A stretch of 64,000 nucleotides of DNA from Sapria himalayana (lineage: Eukaryota; Streptophyta; Magnoliopsida; Malpighiales; Rafflesiaceae). Below the pieces are notes generated by a model. The model saw only the letters and a list, made by a program, of their open reading frames with translations, searched no databases and was not told the DNA's origin. Shown here piece after piece: positions 40,848-52,553 of this stretch; positions within the stretch are counted from its first letter, which is position 1; each line of letters starts with the position of its first letter. Made by a program: the position numbers and the translations under genes. The DNA is taken from NCBI GenBank assembly GCA_029783825.1, contig JAREIK010000330.1:87501-151500 (forward strand). Reading direction: 5' to 3'.

Positions 40848-41700
40848 ATGGCCAACAATAATAACAACATTTTTACTATGTCACTATGATCAGTCCTTGA
40901 AAAAGATAAACTTGCTAGGACTAACTTTCATGATTGGTTTCAAAATTTGAGAATTATTCACAAATAAGAAAGGAAGCTATATGTCATAGATTAACCTCTC
41001 CATAAATAACTAACTGATAATGCTACTAGAGATTATAAGAATGCATATGAGAAGTATCATAATGAAATTATTGATGTTGATTGCTTGATGCTAGCAACCA
41101 TGAGTTCTAAACGTCAAAAGGATATGGAAAATATGGAAGCTTGTAATATGATCTTCAATCTTAAGGAAATGTTCCAACAAAAGCAAGGCAAGAAAGGTAT
41201 GAGACTACCAAGGCACTGCATTCTTGCAAGATGGCTGAGTGTGCTTCAGTTAGTGCTCATGTTCTAAAATTAAAAGGTTATATTGAGCACCTTGATAGGC
41301 TTGGATTTCCAATGAGCCAAGAGTTGGCAACTAATTTGATCATGAATTCACTTCCAGATAGTTATGACCATTTTTTTTATGAAATATAACATGAATTAAA
41401 TGGACAAATCTATCTCTGAGCTACATACGATGCATAAAATTATTGAGCATAATGGTAAATCCAAGCCTGGTCATGTTCTAATGGTTCAAAATAGATAGAG
41501 CTTAAAGATCAAGGAAAAGAGCAAGGGCAATGGCAAGGGCAAAGGAGAGTCCAATGCTCAACCCAAACCCAAACTTGAACTCAATGGTAAAGACCCAAAG
41601 GAGGGTGTTTGTTTCTTTTGTAATGAACATAGCCATTGGAAGAAAAACTACAATACGTATTTAAAGAATCTGAAGAAAATAAGACTAGTGAGACTAGTTC
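40848..41700 (+). pseudogene. Copia gag (nucleocapsid) remnant
   Basis: The ATG at 40848 opens MANNNNNIFTMSL and is followed by stop codon 14. After it come HDWFQNLRIIH, an uninterrupted helical stretch at 41085-41267 (…KQKDMENMEACNM-like) and, after a frameshift, LPDSYDHFFM, all typical of Copia gag. The zinc knuckle at 41610-41651 reads CFFCNEHSHWKKNY: the first two Cys and the His are present but the last Cys is Tyr (TAC at 41649-41651). Gag would package element RNA into virus-like particles; this copy cannot. Confidence 0.88.
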
Positions 41701-41739
41701 TTCATATATTTATGTTATACAAATTAATTTTCTCTTTCT

Positions 41740-41960
41740 AGTTCGTTGGTATTAGACACTCGATGTGGATCGCACATTTGTATAAATGCGTAGGGACTCA
41801 AAAGGAATAGACAACTGAAGAAAGGCGAAGTTGATCTACGAGTTGGCAATGGAGAAAATGTTACTGTTTTGGCTATAATAAGTTATGAACTTACTTTCCC
41901 TAGTGGGCTTTTGTTTGCTTTGCACAATTATTATTTTATTCTTACAATGTGTATGAAGAT
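41740..41960 (+). pseudogene. Copia aspartic protease remnant
   Basis: The sequence reads VLDTRCGSHIC around 41749-41781. The catalytic triplet DTG is DTR here (GAC ACT CGA, 41755-41763), and a stop follows within a few codons. The protease normally cuts the Gag-Pol polyprotein. The Gly-to-Arg change would be expected to abolish that activity. Confidence 0.8.
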
Positions 41961-42900
41961 TATTTCAGTTTTTTGTTTAGATAATAATGGTTTTTTTTCT
42001 TATTAAGAATAATTATTGCTCCATTTTTCATAAAGACATGTTTTATGCAAATGCATATTTTTAGGATGGTCTTTATGTTATGAACCTTCAAAAATCTAAT
42101 GATTTTCATGTCTATAACATATCTACTAAGAAATTTAAATTAAGTGATTTAGATTCAACTTATCTTTAACATTGTCGCCTTAGTTATATAAATGAAAAAT
42201 ATATCTCAAAATTCCATCAAGTTGGACATTTGACTTCACTTGATTTTGAATCATATGATAGATGTGAATCTTGCCTATTGGGTAAGATTATAAAGGATCC
42301 CTTTGCTGGACATAGTGAAAGGGTTAATGAATTATTGGATCTCATAGATATAGATGTATGTGGATCATAAAGTTCAAATGCTAGAAAAGGTTACAAGTTC
42401 TTCATTACATTTCCTGATGACTTCAGCAGTTATGGTTATGTATACTTGATAAGACATAAATCTAAATCATTTGAAATGTTCAAATCTTTTCATATTGAAG
42501 TATAAAACCAACTTGGCAAGACAATCAGGGTACTTCGATCTGATCGAGGTGGAAATATTTGAGCCAAGAATTTGATGACCATCTTAGAACTTGTGGAATC
42601 ATTTTACAATTAACTCTCTCTAGAACACCTTAATGGAATAGTATGTATTAGATATGGTTTGAGCCAAGTATTAGATATGGTTCGATCTATGATGAGTCAT
42701 CATATTTTTCATTTACTTTTTGGTGTTATGCACTTGAAACAGCTGCATTCACACTAAATCGAGTCCATTTAAAGTAGTTGAAATGACACCATAAAAGATG
42801 TGGACTAGTAAAAGACTTTGTTTTTCTTTTCTTAAGATTTGTGGTTGTGAGGCTTATTTAAAACATCAAGTTTAAAATAAGCTAGATCCCAAATCTTATA
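41961..42900 (+). pseudogene. Copia integrase remnant
   Basis: The zinc-binding region is seen as HCRLSYI…CESCLLGK. The first His (42170-42172) and the CX2C pair (42263-42265, 42272-42274) are kept, but the His of the usual LGH is Tyr (TAT at 42185-42187), again a possible C-to-T change. The first catalytic Asp lies in DIDVCG (42353-42355) and the second in LRSDRGG (42542-42544). The third acidic residue cannot be found, because the expected stretch before LDMVRSMMSHH (about 42650-42700) is rearranged. Stops and frameshifts are frequent. Confidence 0.85.
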
Positions 42901-43990
42901 AATGTCTTTTTGTGTTGTATCTTAAAGAGAATAAAATATACTACTTTTACAATCTCATTGAGAACAAAGAGTTAGTTGCTCAAAATGGTGTCTTTCTAGA
43001 AAGAGAATATATATCTAAAGAAACTAGTGAGGGTAAGGAACAACTTGATGAAGTTCGAGAACTACAAGATAATATTGAACTACCTGTGGATATTCATTGT
43101 TAACAAACTATTGCTGACATACTTCCTACAGCACAAAATTCACATAGATTTGATAAGATACATCTTGAACCCGAAAGATATGGATTTTATATGGTTGATA
43201 ACAATGATGTATTGTTAGTGGACCCACCTGAAGGTACAAAGACCATTGGGTGTAAATGGGTTTTTAAAAAGAAAACTGACATGGATGAAAAAGTGCATAC
43301 TTACAAAGGAAGGCTAGTTACAAAAGGTTTTAAAAAAAACTCATGGTATAGACTATGATAAAATTTTTTAACATGTTGCTATGCTTAAGTCTAAAAAATT
43401 TTTATTGCCATTAATGCATATTATGATTATGAATTTGGCAAATAAACGTTAAAACTACGTTTCTTAATGGAAACTTACTTGAGGATGTGTACATGACACA
43501 ACTTGAAGGTTTTATTCAACCTAAGAATTCTGATAAAGTATTCAAGCTTCAAAAATCCATTTATGGTTTGAAGCAGGCCTTTCTGAGTTGGAATCTTCAT
43601 TTTGATGAATTAGTCAAAAGGTTTGGATTTGTCAAAAATGAAGACAAGCCTTGTGTTTATAACAAAATTAATGGAAGTGTAATTATATTTTTGGTCTTAT
43701 ATGTTGATGATATTTTACTCATTGGGAATGATATCCCTACCTTGTAGAATGTTAAGTCTTGGTTTAAAAAAGTATTTCAAGAAAGACTTAGGTGAAACTG
43801 CCTATATCCTAAGGATAAAGATATATATAGATAGATCTAAAAGGTTGATTAGTCTAAGTCAAAGTACTTACATAGACAAAGTAATGAAATGGTTCAATTT
43901 AACAGATTCCAAGAGAGGATACTTTCCCATGTTTTATGGTATTCCTCTTGAAAAATCTCAGTGTCCTAACACTAAAATGAGCGAGAGCAG
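42901..43990 (+). pseudogene. Copia reverse transcriptase remnant
   Basis: It opens with GCKWVFKKK near 43248-43275. EGFIQPKNSDKVFKLQKSIYGLKQA sits at about 43504-43580, quoted here only as a conserved block, and the catalytic YVDD is intact at 43700-43711 within LVLYVDDILLIGND. A frameshift moves the following DLGETAYILRIKI and SQSTYIDKV blocks to another frame (43701-43994). The polymerase would copy element RNA into DNA; the breaks make this copy inactive. Confidence 0.9.
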
Positions 43991-44149
43991 ATGAGTAAGA
44001 TTCATTATGCCTTAGTAATAGGATCTATCTTGTATGTCATGTTGTGCACTAGGCCAGATGTATCTTATGCTTTAAGCATAACAAGTAGATACCAGTCAGA
44101 TCTCAGTGAGAGTTACTAGATAGCTATCAAATATATTCTTAAGTATCTA

Positions 44150-44740
44150 AGGTCTAAAGATATGTTCTTGGTGAATGATGGATTGGAAGATGATTTGGTA
44201 GTAAATGGTTACATAGATGCAAGCTTCCAATCTAACAAAGATGATTTCCAATTGTAGTCGAGATATGTGGTTTGTGTAAATGGTGGTACAATTAGCTGGA
44301 AAAGTTCAAAGCAAAGTACTGTTACTGATTCTACAACTAAAGCTGAATATATTGCAATATCTAATGCATCAAAGGAAGTAGTTTGGATCAAGAAGTTCAT
44401 TACTTACCTTGAAATGGGTCCTAGCATTACAAATTCTATTGATATTTATTGTGACAATAATGGTGCTATTGTACAAGCAAAGGAACTTAGGTCACATCAA
44501 AGATCCAAACACATTCTTAGGCATTATCATCTCATTTGAGAAATAATTGAAAGATGTTAAGGTAATATATGCAGAGTTTCTATAGATGATAATATTGCTG
44601 ATCCATTGACTAAGCCTCTACCACAAACAAAGCATGATCATCATGCTAGGTTCATAGGTCTTAGATACATTGATGAAACATCTAGGGCAAGTGGAAGATT
44701 AATAGTAATAATGCTCCAGGCCTATAATATGGATATGAGA
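44150..44740 (+). pseudogene. Copia RNase H remnant and end of pol
   Basis: Catalytic-type residues are all visible: Asp in GYIDASFQS (44216-44218), Glu in STTKAEYIA (44345-44347) and Asp in IYCDNNGAI (44453-44455). RSKHILRHYHLI, NIADPLTKPLPQTKH and GLRYIDE follow, the usual end of Copia pol. A TAG after SKDDFQL-like sequence (44255-44257) and a TGA at 44537-44539 break the frame. This is the best-preserved part of the element. Confidence 0.9.
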
Positions 44741-46090
44741 TTTTGACTGTTTGTTAGAATTAATTCTTATTATGATTTGCATGTTTATTATATATATTAT
44801 CCTTGAATAATATTATTAATTATTCTAAATATCCCTAAATGGTTTTTGTTATGGGAAAAATAATGAATTAATATTAGTATAAAGTTTGATTGATATCCAT
44901 AGGCTGAATATATGTATGAGATACAAATCAAATTTATATATATTTGTTGAGAACAAATTTTTGATAGACCCGTCTTAAGATTAATACATGGATCAAAGTC
45001 ATAAGTTTATCTCTAATAGTTATGTTATAAAATTATTTGACCAGAGATTTTTATAGTTCTTAATATAAGGAATATTGTGTTTAGATATAATCAAATATTG
45101 TCTTTAATTAAATGATTTTAAAGGTAATACTTGAAAGTAATAAGAATTATGTAGTGAGATATGAGTGATTAAGATGAAATTTATCCTTTTTATTATAAGA
45201 GAAATATATTTGGATAACCTCGACAATTGAGACTAAGAAATACATGGTCGTGCTCAAATGAATTGATGGAGATCAATATTATTTGTTTAGTCAGTCTAAT
45301 TAAGTTTTGAGTAATCAAAGATAGAATGATATAATGTTGACTTTGTTCATGCCTTATATGTTATCAAGATATCATGAGACAAAAGAATTATTTCATTAGC
45401 TATATTAAGGTTGTCTCAGATCATGAACTTTTCATTTAACTTGTGTAGTCATAATATATTGCTAGAGGCTACTTATGACTTATAGGATCAAAATGTGATT
45501 TAGGCCTACTGGCAATATTAATTGAAGCTATAGGGTCGCGCATTAAGAATGAATAATAATGGTTATGATTTTTCAATCTCTATATTAATTAAAAATGATA
45601 AGATTATTTTAAATCACAAATAATAATTAGTTATTATTTAAATTTGAATTTAATTTTGAGAAAGTTTAAATCCATGATTTAAATAAATAATTAATTTGTT
45701 ACATTGAACTTGAGTTTTAATAAATAAATTCATTTAAAATGGGGTTTTAAGGAATTGAATTTAAGTTGTTATTATATAAAAGAGTTTTAAATATATAATT
45801 AAATTCATTTATGACTAAAACCCTAGAAAACTTGTATATATATGTAAGACATATTTGATGCATGTAGTCCTCTTTTATAAAACAGAGAAAACCCCTTTCA
45901 TTTTGAGAAGATGAATATGAACTAGTATTCAACAAGATCGTTTATTATTTGTCTATGTATGGATACTTATAGAGGGTGGTCATTTTTCAAAAAGGTAGCA
46001 ACTTTGAAGATCCAAATAAACTCTATTACACACTTTGAAGGCTTGCTGAATCGATCTACAAAAGGTAAGTTTTATTTACCCTTCTTTCAT
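44700..46090 (+). mobile_element. Probable 3' LTR of the Copia element (ends undefined)
   Basis: It follows the polypurine-like GGGCAAGTGGAAGA directly. It contains a TATA-like TTGTATATATATGTAAG near 45832 after AAAACCCTAGAAA, which could be the LTR promoter, and GATCTACAAAAGGTAAG near 46053, a usual context for an LTR 3' part. No clear TG…CA limits, target duplication or matching 5' LTR was found, so length and end are guesses. The 62-codon - strand frame at 45747-45935 is not a gene that I recognise. Confidence 0.4.
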
Positions 46091-47257
46091 ATTTTTATGA
46101 AATACATGTGATCCTTGGTGGGTTAAGGGATAAAAATTATAAATTCCATTACGTTTATATTTCAATTAGATTGGATATTCTACCTAAAACCTCGAAAATA
46201 TATATATATATATATATATATGAGTACTAGTGGCATTGGCCACCTTAAAAGAAATGATGATAAATATACCAAAAAATATGAAGTATTAGATCCAAGATAA
46301 AACCATCTTAGTAGTGGGACATTTGAAGTTGGATTAACCTGAGATTTATTGACTCTCTTTATTTATCACAATGAATTTGGAAGGGAATACATAAAGAAAT
46401 GAATTACTAGCATATGTTTTCAAATTAGAATTTTAGAGCATCATATATAGTTAATATTATGGAAATATACTTTCCGTCTTGTTATCATAAAATTTTAGGT
46501 CAACTAATTGTAATGAAAATAGAATATTTTAAATTAGAGAAACAATTAGTAATCATATAACTTAGGAAATTGGAAATATAGTGGTGTGGTGTCCATGATG
46601 TCTAACATCTCAACTAGTCATGTTAATAATTTATTTGTATGAATCATCGCTCACTATGTTGATTCTAAGTAGAAATTTAATTAAAATATTTGGATTTCTT
46701 GGGATCATTATTCCTCTTGATAAACCCACAATATATGAGTATCTAGTGAGGATCTTTAGTAAATACGACATTCAAAATAAAATAAAATTTTTAGTTTCAT
46801 ATTCAATAAATTTTTCAAATAATAGTATCACCATTAACATATTTTTTAGAACCATTAGAAATAGGATCATAGTCAACATTTTTTAGAAAGAGCTCTCAAC
46901 CACCTCATCTCTCTTTCAAACTTCCTTCTCTTCCCAAAATTCTCCAAAACCCCTACTTCTTCCTTGAATTTTCGAAAATCCAACCTTGTTTTGGCTTGGA
47001 TTATGTAATTGAGAGTGGTTCCTACACTTAGGAACTAATCGCTTATGTTCTTTCCATATTTAGCCCAAATAAGTGCATCGGGACTTTCTGATATACATTT
47101 TATGCGCCGATGCAAATGAAGCCCTAGACCATGTTGTAGCTCTCTCTGAAACCATGCCGATAGCAATACAGACCTATGAATCTGCTAATGCTTCTCCTAA
47201 GTGAACTCAAAAATAATTGGTGCCCTGCTCTGAAAATGATTCAAATGCAACAGAGTT
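46091..47257. other. Unassigned AT-rich DNA between Copia and TNP2 remnants
   Basis: It holds a (TA)n run at 46198-46220 and an unrecognised 88-codon + frame at 46620-46886. A CT-rich stretch at 46903-46975 resembles an untranslated leader, followed by unusually GC-balanced DNA for this window. I could not match any of it to a known family. Confidence 0.5.
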
Positions 47258-47690
47258 TTGTCATTGATGATGGGGATCTCCAAAAAAATTATTTTCGGTA
47301 AGATTTCTACCAAACAGAATCTACCTCATCTTCTTCTTAATGATTCAAATGATCAACTACACAATATCATCAATAATGGAGGCATTTTGAATGGGGTAAA
47401 TGAAACATCAATTGAAAATATTATGGTTCCCTTATTGCATAGCGAAACCTTATTAAAAAACTAGGTTGCATTAGGATTTTTAAATGAAATTAGTAAGAAC
47501 TCGGCAAATAACAACATTCCGAGCATTGAATATATGTTGCTGAGAAAAACGAGTAATGGCATCCATGATTTTTCTTTGCCAAATAACATGTTACATATTT
47601 CCAGTAGCTCAATGATAATTCGAGTGGAAACAATATGTTCCCGAATGCTTGTAGTGATGAGTGTTATGGCTCGGGCCTACGGGTAGAGGA
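47258..47690 (+). pseudogene. Unidentified decayed reading frame, Asn/Ser-rich
   Basis: The frame from 47258 is open to a TAG at 47462-47464 and continues open in the same frame to about 47688, so about 143 codons carry only one stop. The peptide is rich in Asn, Ser, Ile and Leu (for example NDSNDQLHNIINNGGILNG), with no domain I recognise. It lies between the Copia element and the TNP2 gene, inside the inserted segment. It may be a captured host gene fragment, part of another transposon, or chance. Confidence 0.3.
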
Positions 47691-47701
47691 TAGTGTTTTT
47701 T

Positions 47702-49490
47702 GTTTCTTCATTCAGCTTCAATTCAGGCTATCGACAGTAATCATTTAGCTCTTGTCTTGACTTTAAAGTGTCTTTTGTTTTTCCATCTACATTAAGGATT
47801 GTGTTGAAAACATTATCAAAAACATTTTTTTAAATATGCATTATATCTAGGTTATGACGAATTAAATTGGACTTCCAATAGGGCAAGTCCCAAAATATAC
47901 TACATTTCCTCTAGCCAATTAAATTGCCTATTTGTCCATTACTTCTAGTAGCATCCTTTTCAGTTACCTTCTTCAAACCCAAGCTATAAATCTCTGTAAT
48001 AATATCATCTCCTGAACGAATAGCTGGTACAACTGTCATCACAGTTTTATTTCTTCGAAATGCAGTTCTATTTCTTCGAAATGGATGATTCGTATGTAGA
48101 AAGTTATGATAGTTATCAAACCATGACTGTTTACCACTAAATTTGAGGGTAAATGCATCAGAATTTTCATGCAATTTGGGCATGCGAATCATCTTGTAGT
48201 CTCCAGCCAGACAACATTGAATATGCAGGAAAGTCACTTACTGTCCACATAATGGCTACCCGCATAATGAAATTTTGCTTTTTTGAGATATTATATGTGT
48301 TCATGACAACATCCTATAAATAATAATTTAACTTTGCAATAAGAGGTTGTAAGAAAATATCCATGGAACCAATATTGACAAAAACATATATTGCTCCTTC
48401 ATACACAACCACAGAGATAAGTTATAAGGCATCACTATCACTGGCCATGTTGAATGCTATTGTCCAGATTGCCCAAATGGCTAAAATCCATTAGTGTAGA
48501 GACCCAATCTTATATTTCGACTTTCTGCTGAAAAATCTTAATGAGTATATTTAAAATGCTTCCAAGCAGGTGAATCTGATGGATGACGCATTACCCCTTC
48601 TTCAACCTCATGCTCGAAATGTCACCTCATATCATTTGATGTAGCATTTGATGCATATAGTCTCTGTAATCGAGGAATTAATGAAAAATAATACATCTTT
48701 TTAAAGACAACTTTCAATTTTTTTCACGTTTCTATAGCATGAGGTGCCTTCCTAAATCGAGGATGGTTACAAAACTTACAGCTAATTAAATCACTATCAC
48801 CGCTCCAATATAACATGCATACATTTAAACAACAATCAATTTTTTGCACGGGTAAACCCATTCCTCGTAGTAACTTTTTTGTGTTGTAAAAGTTGTTAGT
48901 GATCAAATTATTATCTGGAACAATCTCATTTATCTGTTCTGTCACTTGATCAAATAATTTCTCAGACATATGATTTTCTGACTAAATGCTTATTAGTCGA
49001 GCCACAAGTCATAATTGCGAATGTGTTTTACAACCATGCCGCAACTCTTTATCTGCAGCTTTAAGCATTTTATAAAATTTATGAGCTTCAGGATTATGTA
49101 GTTCATCTATGTAATCCATATTGAAGTCAAGACCAGTTGCTTGCATGATCATTCTATGGTATGTGTTTGATGATTCTTCACCACAAGCAAACGATTCAAT
49201 ACCCTCATTTTGGTCAATATTTAGTGTATTTGTCCTTTCCCCATGATAAATCCAAACAAAATAATTTGGCACAAAGCCATATTTTGCCAAATGATATCTT
49301 ATAGTGTTTGCATCATGAAAAGGGATATTCTGACACTTTCGATGATTACATGGACACTTAATTTTTTATCCATCCTTCAATCTCGATTGACTACATGCAA
49401 AATTGATGAAATTTCAAGCCATGTCAAAAAATCTTTATTCAAAAATTTATTAATAACCCTTTTGTACATCCACTGATGATCTGAGCTCAT
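47702..49490 (-). pseudogene. CACTA TNP2-type transposase, N-terminal and catalytic part
   Basis: This is an En/Spm TNP2-like transposase on the - strand. The start is the ATG at 49488-49490 (MSSDHQWMYKR), the usual opening of a transposase-associated domain. That domain's KCPCNHRKCQNI Cys motif follows at about 49330-49365 and reads on into AKYGFVPNYFVWIYHGE (49240-49290). The TNP2 (Transposase_21) blocks are KKLLRGMGLP and CMLYW (48724-48969), HPSDSPAWKHFKY, NIRLGLYTNGF and HSTWPVIVMPYNL (48400-48600), and KQSWFDNY and NHPFRRNRTAFRRNK (47911-48237). LIRHNLDIMHI, KNVFDNVFNT and PELKLNEET end the part (47702-47890). At least five in-frame stops and a frameshift (near 49430) break it. Several stops sit at expected Gln codons. 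It would cut and move CACTA elements; this copy cannot. Confidence 0.9.
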
Positions 49491-49657
49491 TTTGCCATGT
49501 TTTATTTACATAAATTAATGCCCAATCATTAATATCAATAAAACATTCTATTACTTCAAAATATACAAAGAATAAAATAAAATTACGTACAGATGAATAT
49601 TTAAAATTTAAATATCGTGAATAAAGAGGCAAGGCATTTGCACAATCTACATTAATA
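49491..49657. other. Upstream region of the TNP2 gene
   Basis: About 170 bp of AT-rich DNA lie between the transposase start and the array junction. The frame crossing it (49450-49677 on -) has no recognised product. It may hold the old 5' untranslated region or promoter, but no element is clear. Confidence 0.45.
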
Positions 49658-49711
49658 GATAATGTAATTTGTAGCATGATAAAGATTGATTAGGAGACGG
49701 GGTAGAGAGAA
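49658..49711. repeat. Junction motif at the left border of array C
   Basis: Positions 49658-49687 are identical to 19144-19173, same orientation, including the 16-bp arm TAGCATGATAAAGATT. Directly after it, ATTAGGAGACGGGG (49689-49702) is the reverse complement of 19031-19044. The TAGA array starts right after. So both parts of the 19.0-19.17 kb border are present here, with the second part inverted and the DNA between them missing. Confidence 0.85.
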
Positions 49712-52518
49712 ACATTTTAATAGTTATATTGATAGATAGATTGATAGATAAATTGATATACAGATTTATAGATATATTGATATAGATAGATAGATTGATT
49801 GATTGATAGACAGAATGTCTGTTAGATTAATAGAAAGAAAGATAAATAGATAGATAGATAGGTAGATTTATAGATAGATAGATAAATAGATAGATTGACC
49901 GATAGATATTTAGACATATAGATACATAGATAGATAATAGATAGACATATAGATAGATATATTGATTGACAAATAAATAGACAGATAGATTGATTGATTG
50001 ATAGTGAGATTAATAAATAGATTGATAAATAGATTGAAAGAAAGATTGATAGAAAAATTGATAAAATGATAGAAAGATAAGTTTGATGGATAGATAGATA
50101 GATAGACATATAGATAGAAATAAGATAGACAGATAGATAGACAGAGATATAGATAGAAAGATATATAGATTATAATGAAGATAGAAAGAGAGATTGATAG
50201 TCAAATAGATAGATAGATATATAGATATATAGATAGTTGGATAGAAAGCTAGACAGATAGATAGTTATATATATAGATTTATAGATAGATAGATATACAT
50301 ATAGATAGACATATAGATAGAAAGATAGATTGATTGATTGATAGACAGATTGATATACAGATAGATAGATAGATATAAAGATAGATATTTAAACATACAA
50401 AGAAAGAAATAGTTATATCAACATACATACATACAGATAGACAGATAGATTTACATACCAACAGATAGATCAATTGTTAGGCATGCACACAATCATGCTG
50501 GTAGATATATAAACATACATACATATAGAAAGTTAGACAAACATACAGATAGATATATAGATAGATAGATAGATAGACATACATATAGTCAGAAAGAAAG
50601 AAAGAAAGATAGATATATACATAATGATATAAAGATAGATAGATATATAGATATATAAATAGTTACATTAAGATAAATGCATAATAATAAATAGATAAAT
50701 AGATAGAAAGATATAAAAATTGAAAGACAATTAGACAAAAAGGGAGATAGATAGGTCGACTAAAAGCCATATAGACAAATAGATAGATAGAAAGATAGGC
50801 AGTTAGACTGGCAGACATGTATATGCATAGATAGATAGTCAAATAGACAAATAGACATGTATCTAGATAGATAGATAAACATATAGACAGATAATCAAAT
50901 AGATAGATAAAGTTATAGAGAGATACTTAGATAGACATATATAAAGATAGATAGATAGATAGTTATATAGAGTGATAGAAAGATAAATAAATAGTCAAAT
51001 TGATATATTATTAGATAAGTATATAGATACACAGACAGATAGATAGATAGATAGACATATAGATAGATAGACAAATAGATAGATAAATAGATCGATAGGT
51101 ATATATTTTGATAGAAAGATAGATAGACTAATAGATATATAGATAAATAGAAATATAGATAGAGAGATAAATATACAGATAAAAAGACAAAGATACAGAT
51201 AGATAGATAGACAAATATATAAATAAATAGATACAGAGATAGTGATAGATCGAAGAAAATAAAGATAGAAAGGTTGATATATAGATAGGTAAATAGATAA
51301 ACTGATAGACTGATATATAGATAAATAGATGGTTAGTTAGTTATATTGAATAATATGTAGTTAGCTAGGTAGGTAGGCAGGTAGGTAGGTTGATTGATAG
51401 ACATAATGATAAATAGATAGATAGACAAATATACAAATATACTGGTAGATAGATAGAAATACATATAGATACATATAGATAGAGATAGAGAGAAAAAGAA
51501 ATAGCTAGATAGATTGATAGATAGTCTAGTAGATAGATAGAGTGATCGGTAGATAGATAGATACACAGGTAGACATATGACAAAAAATAGATAGACATGT
51601 AGACAGATAGACATATAGATAGATAGAAGACATATAGATATACTGATAGACAAATAGATAGGCATATAGAAAAGATACAAATAGATAGATAGATAGTAAG
51701 ATAGACAGGTTAATAGATAGATTGATAGAGAGATAAATAGACACGTAAATAGCCATATAGATTGTTAGATAAATATATAGATAGATAGATAGATTATTAT
51801 AAAGATAGATAGAGAGATATAGAGATTGATATACATATTCATAGATAGAAAGATTGATAGAGAGAGAGATATACAAATAGATAGACAGATAGATTGATAG
51901 AAAGATAGATATATAGATACATAGACAGATTGATATACATATAAATAGACATATATATAGATAGATAGATAGTAAGATTGATAGAATGATAGATAAATAG
52001 AGAGATTGATATATATATATATATATATAGATTGAAAGATAGAGAGATAGATATTTACATAGATAGATTTATAGATAGATAGACAGACAAATAGATAGAT
52101 AGATTTCTAGATAAATAGATAGATAGATAAATAGGCAGATAGTTAGATAGATAGATTGATTGATTGATTGAAAGTTAGATAGATAGATAGAAAGACAGGT
52201 AGACAAATAGATAAAAAGATATATAAATAATTATATAAATAGATAGACAAATAGATTGATAGATAGATAGACAGATATATAGACATATAGATTGTTTGAT
52301 AAATAGATAGATTAATAGAAAGATAGATAGATAGATACATAGATACATAATTTTATAGTCAAATTGATATATAAATTTATAGATAGATTGATAAAAATAT
52401 AAATAGAAAAATTGATAGAAAAATAGATTGATAGATATATAAATAGCTAGATAGTGAGATAGATAGACAAATAGATAGATGGATAAATAGATAGATAGAT
52501 ACAAAGACATATAGATAT

Positions 52519-52553
<35 letters not shown>

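Larger units (their letters stand above)
40848..44740 (+). mobile_element. Decayed Ty1/Copia retrotransposon, gag-pol body
   Basis: Domains are in Copia order on the + strand: gag with a CCHC knuckle, protease, integrase, reverse transcriptase, RNase H. Integrase before reverse transcriptase separates Copia from Gypsy. The frame is broken by many stops and frameshifts, so no functional polyprotein is possible. Many stops fall where Gln or Arg codons would be expected (for example TGA at 40887-40889 in gag), which fits C-to-T decay of methylated DNA. The polypurine-like tail GGGCAAGTGGAAGA near 44685-44698 marks the probable end of the internal region. The element lies inside the TNP2 transposase gene, on the opposite strand. 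Confidence 0.93.
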
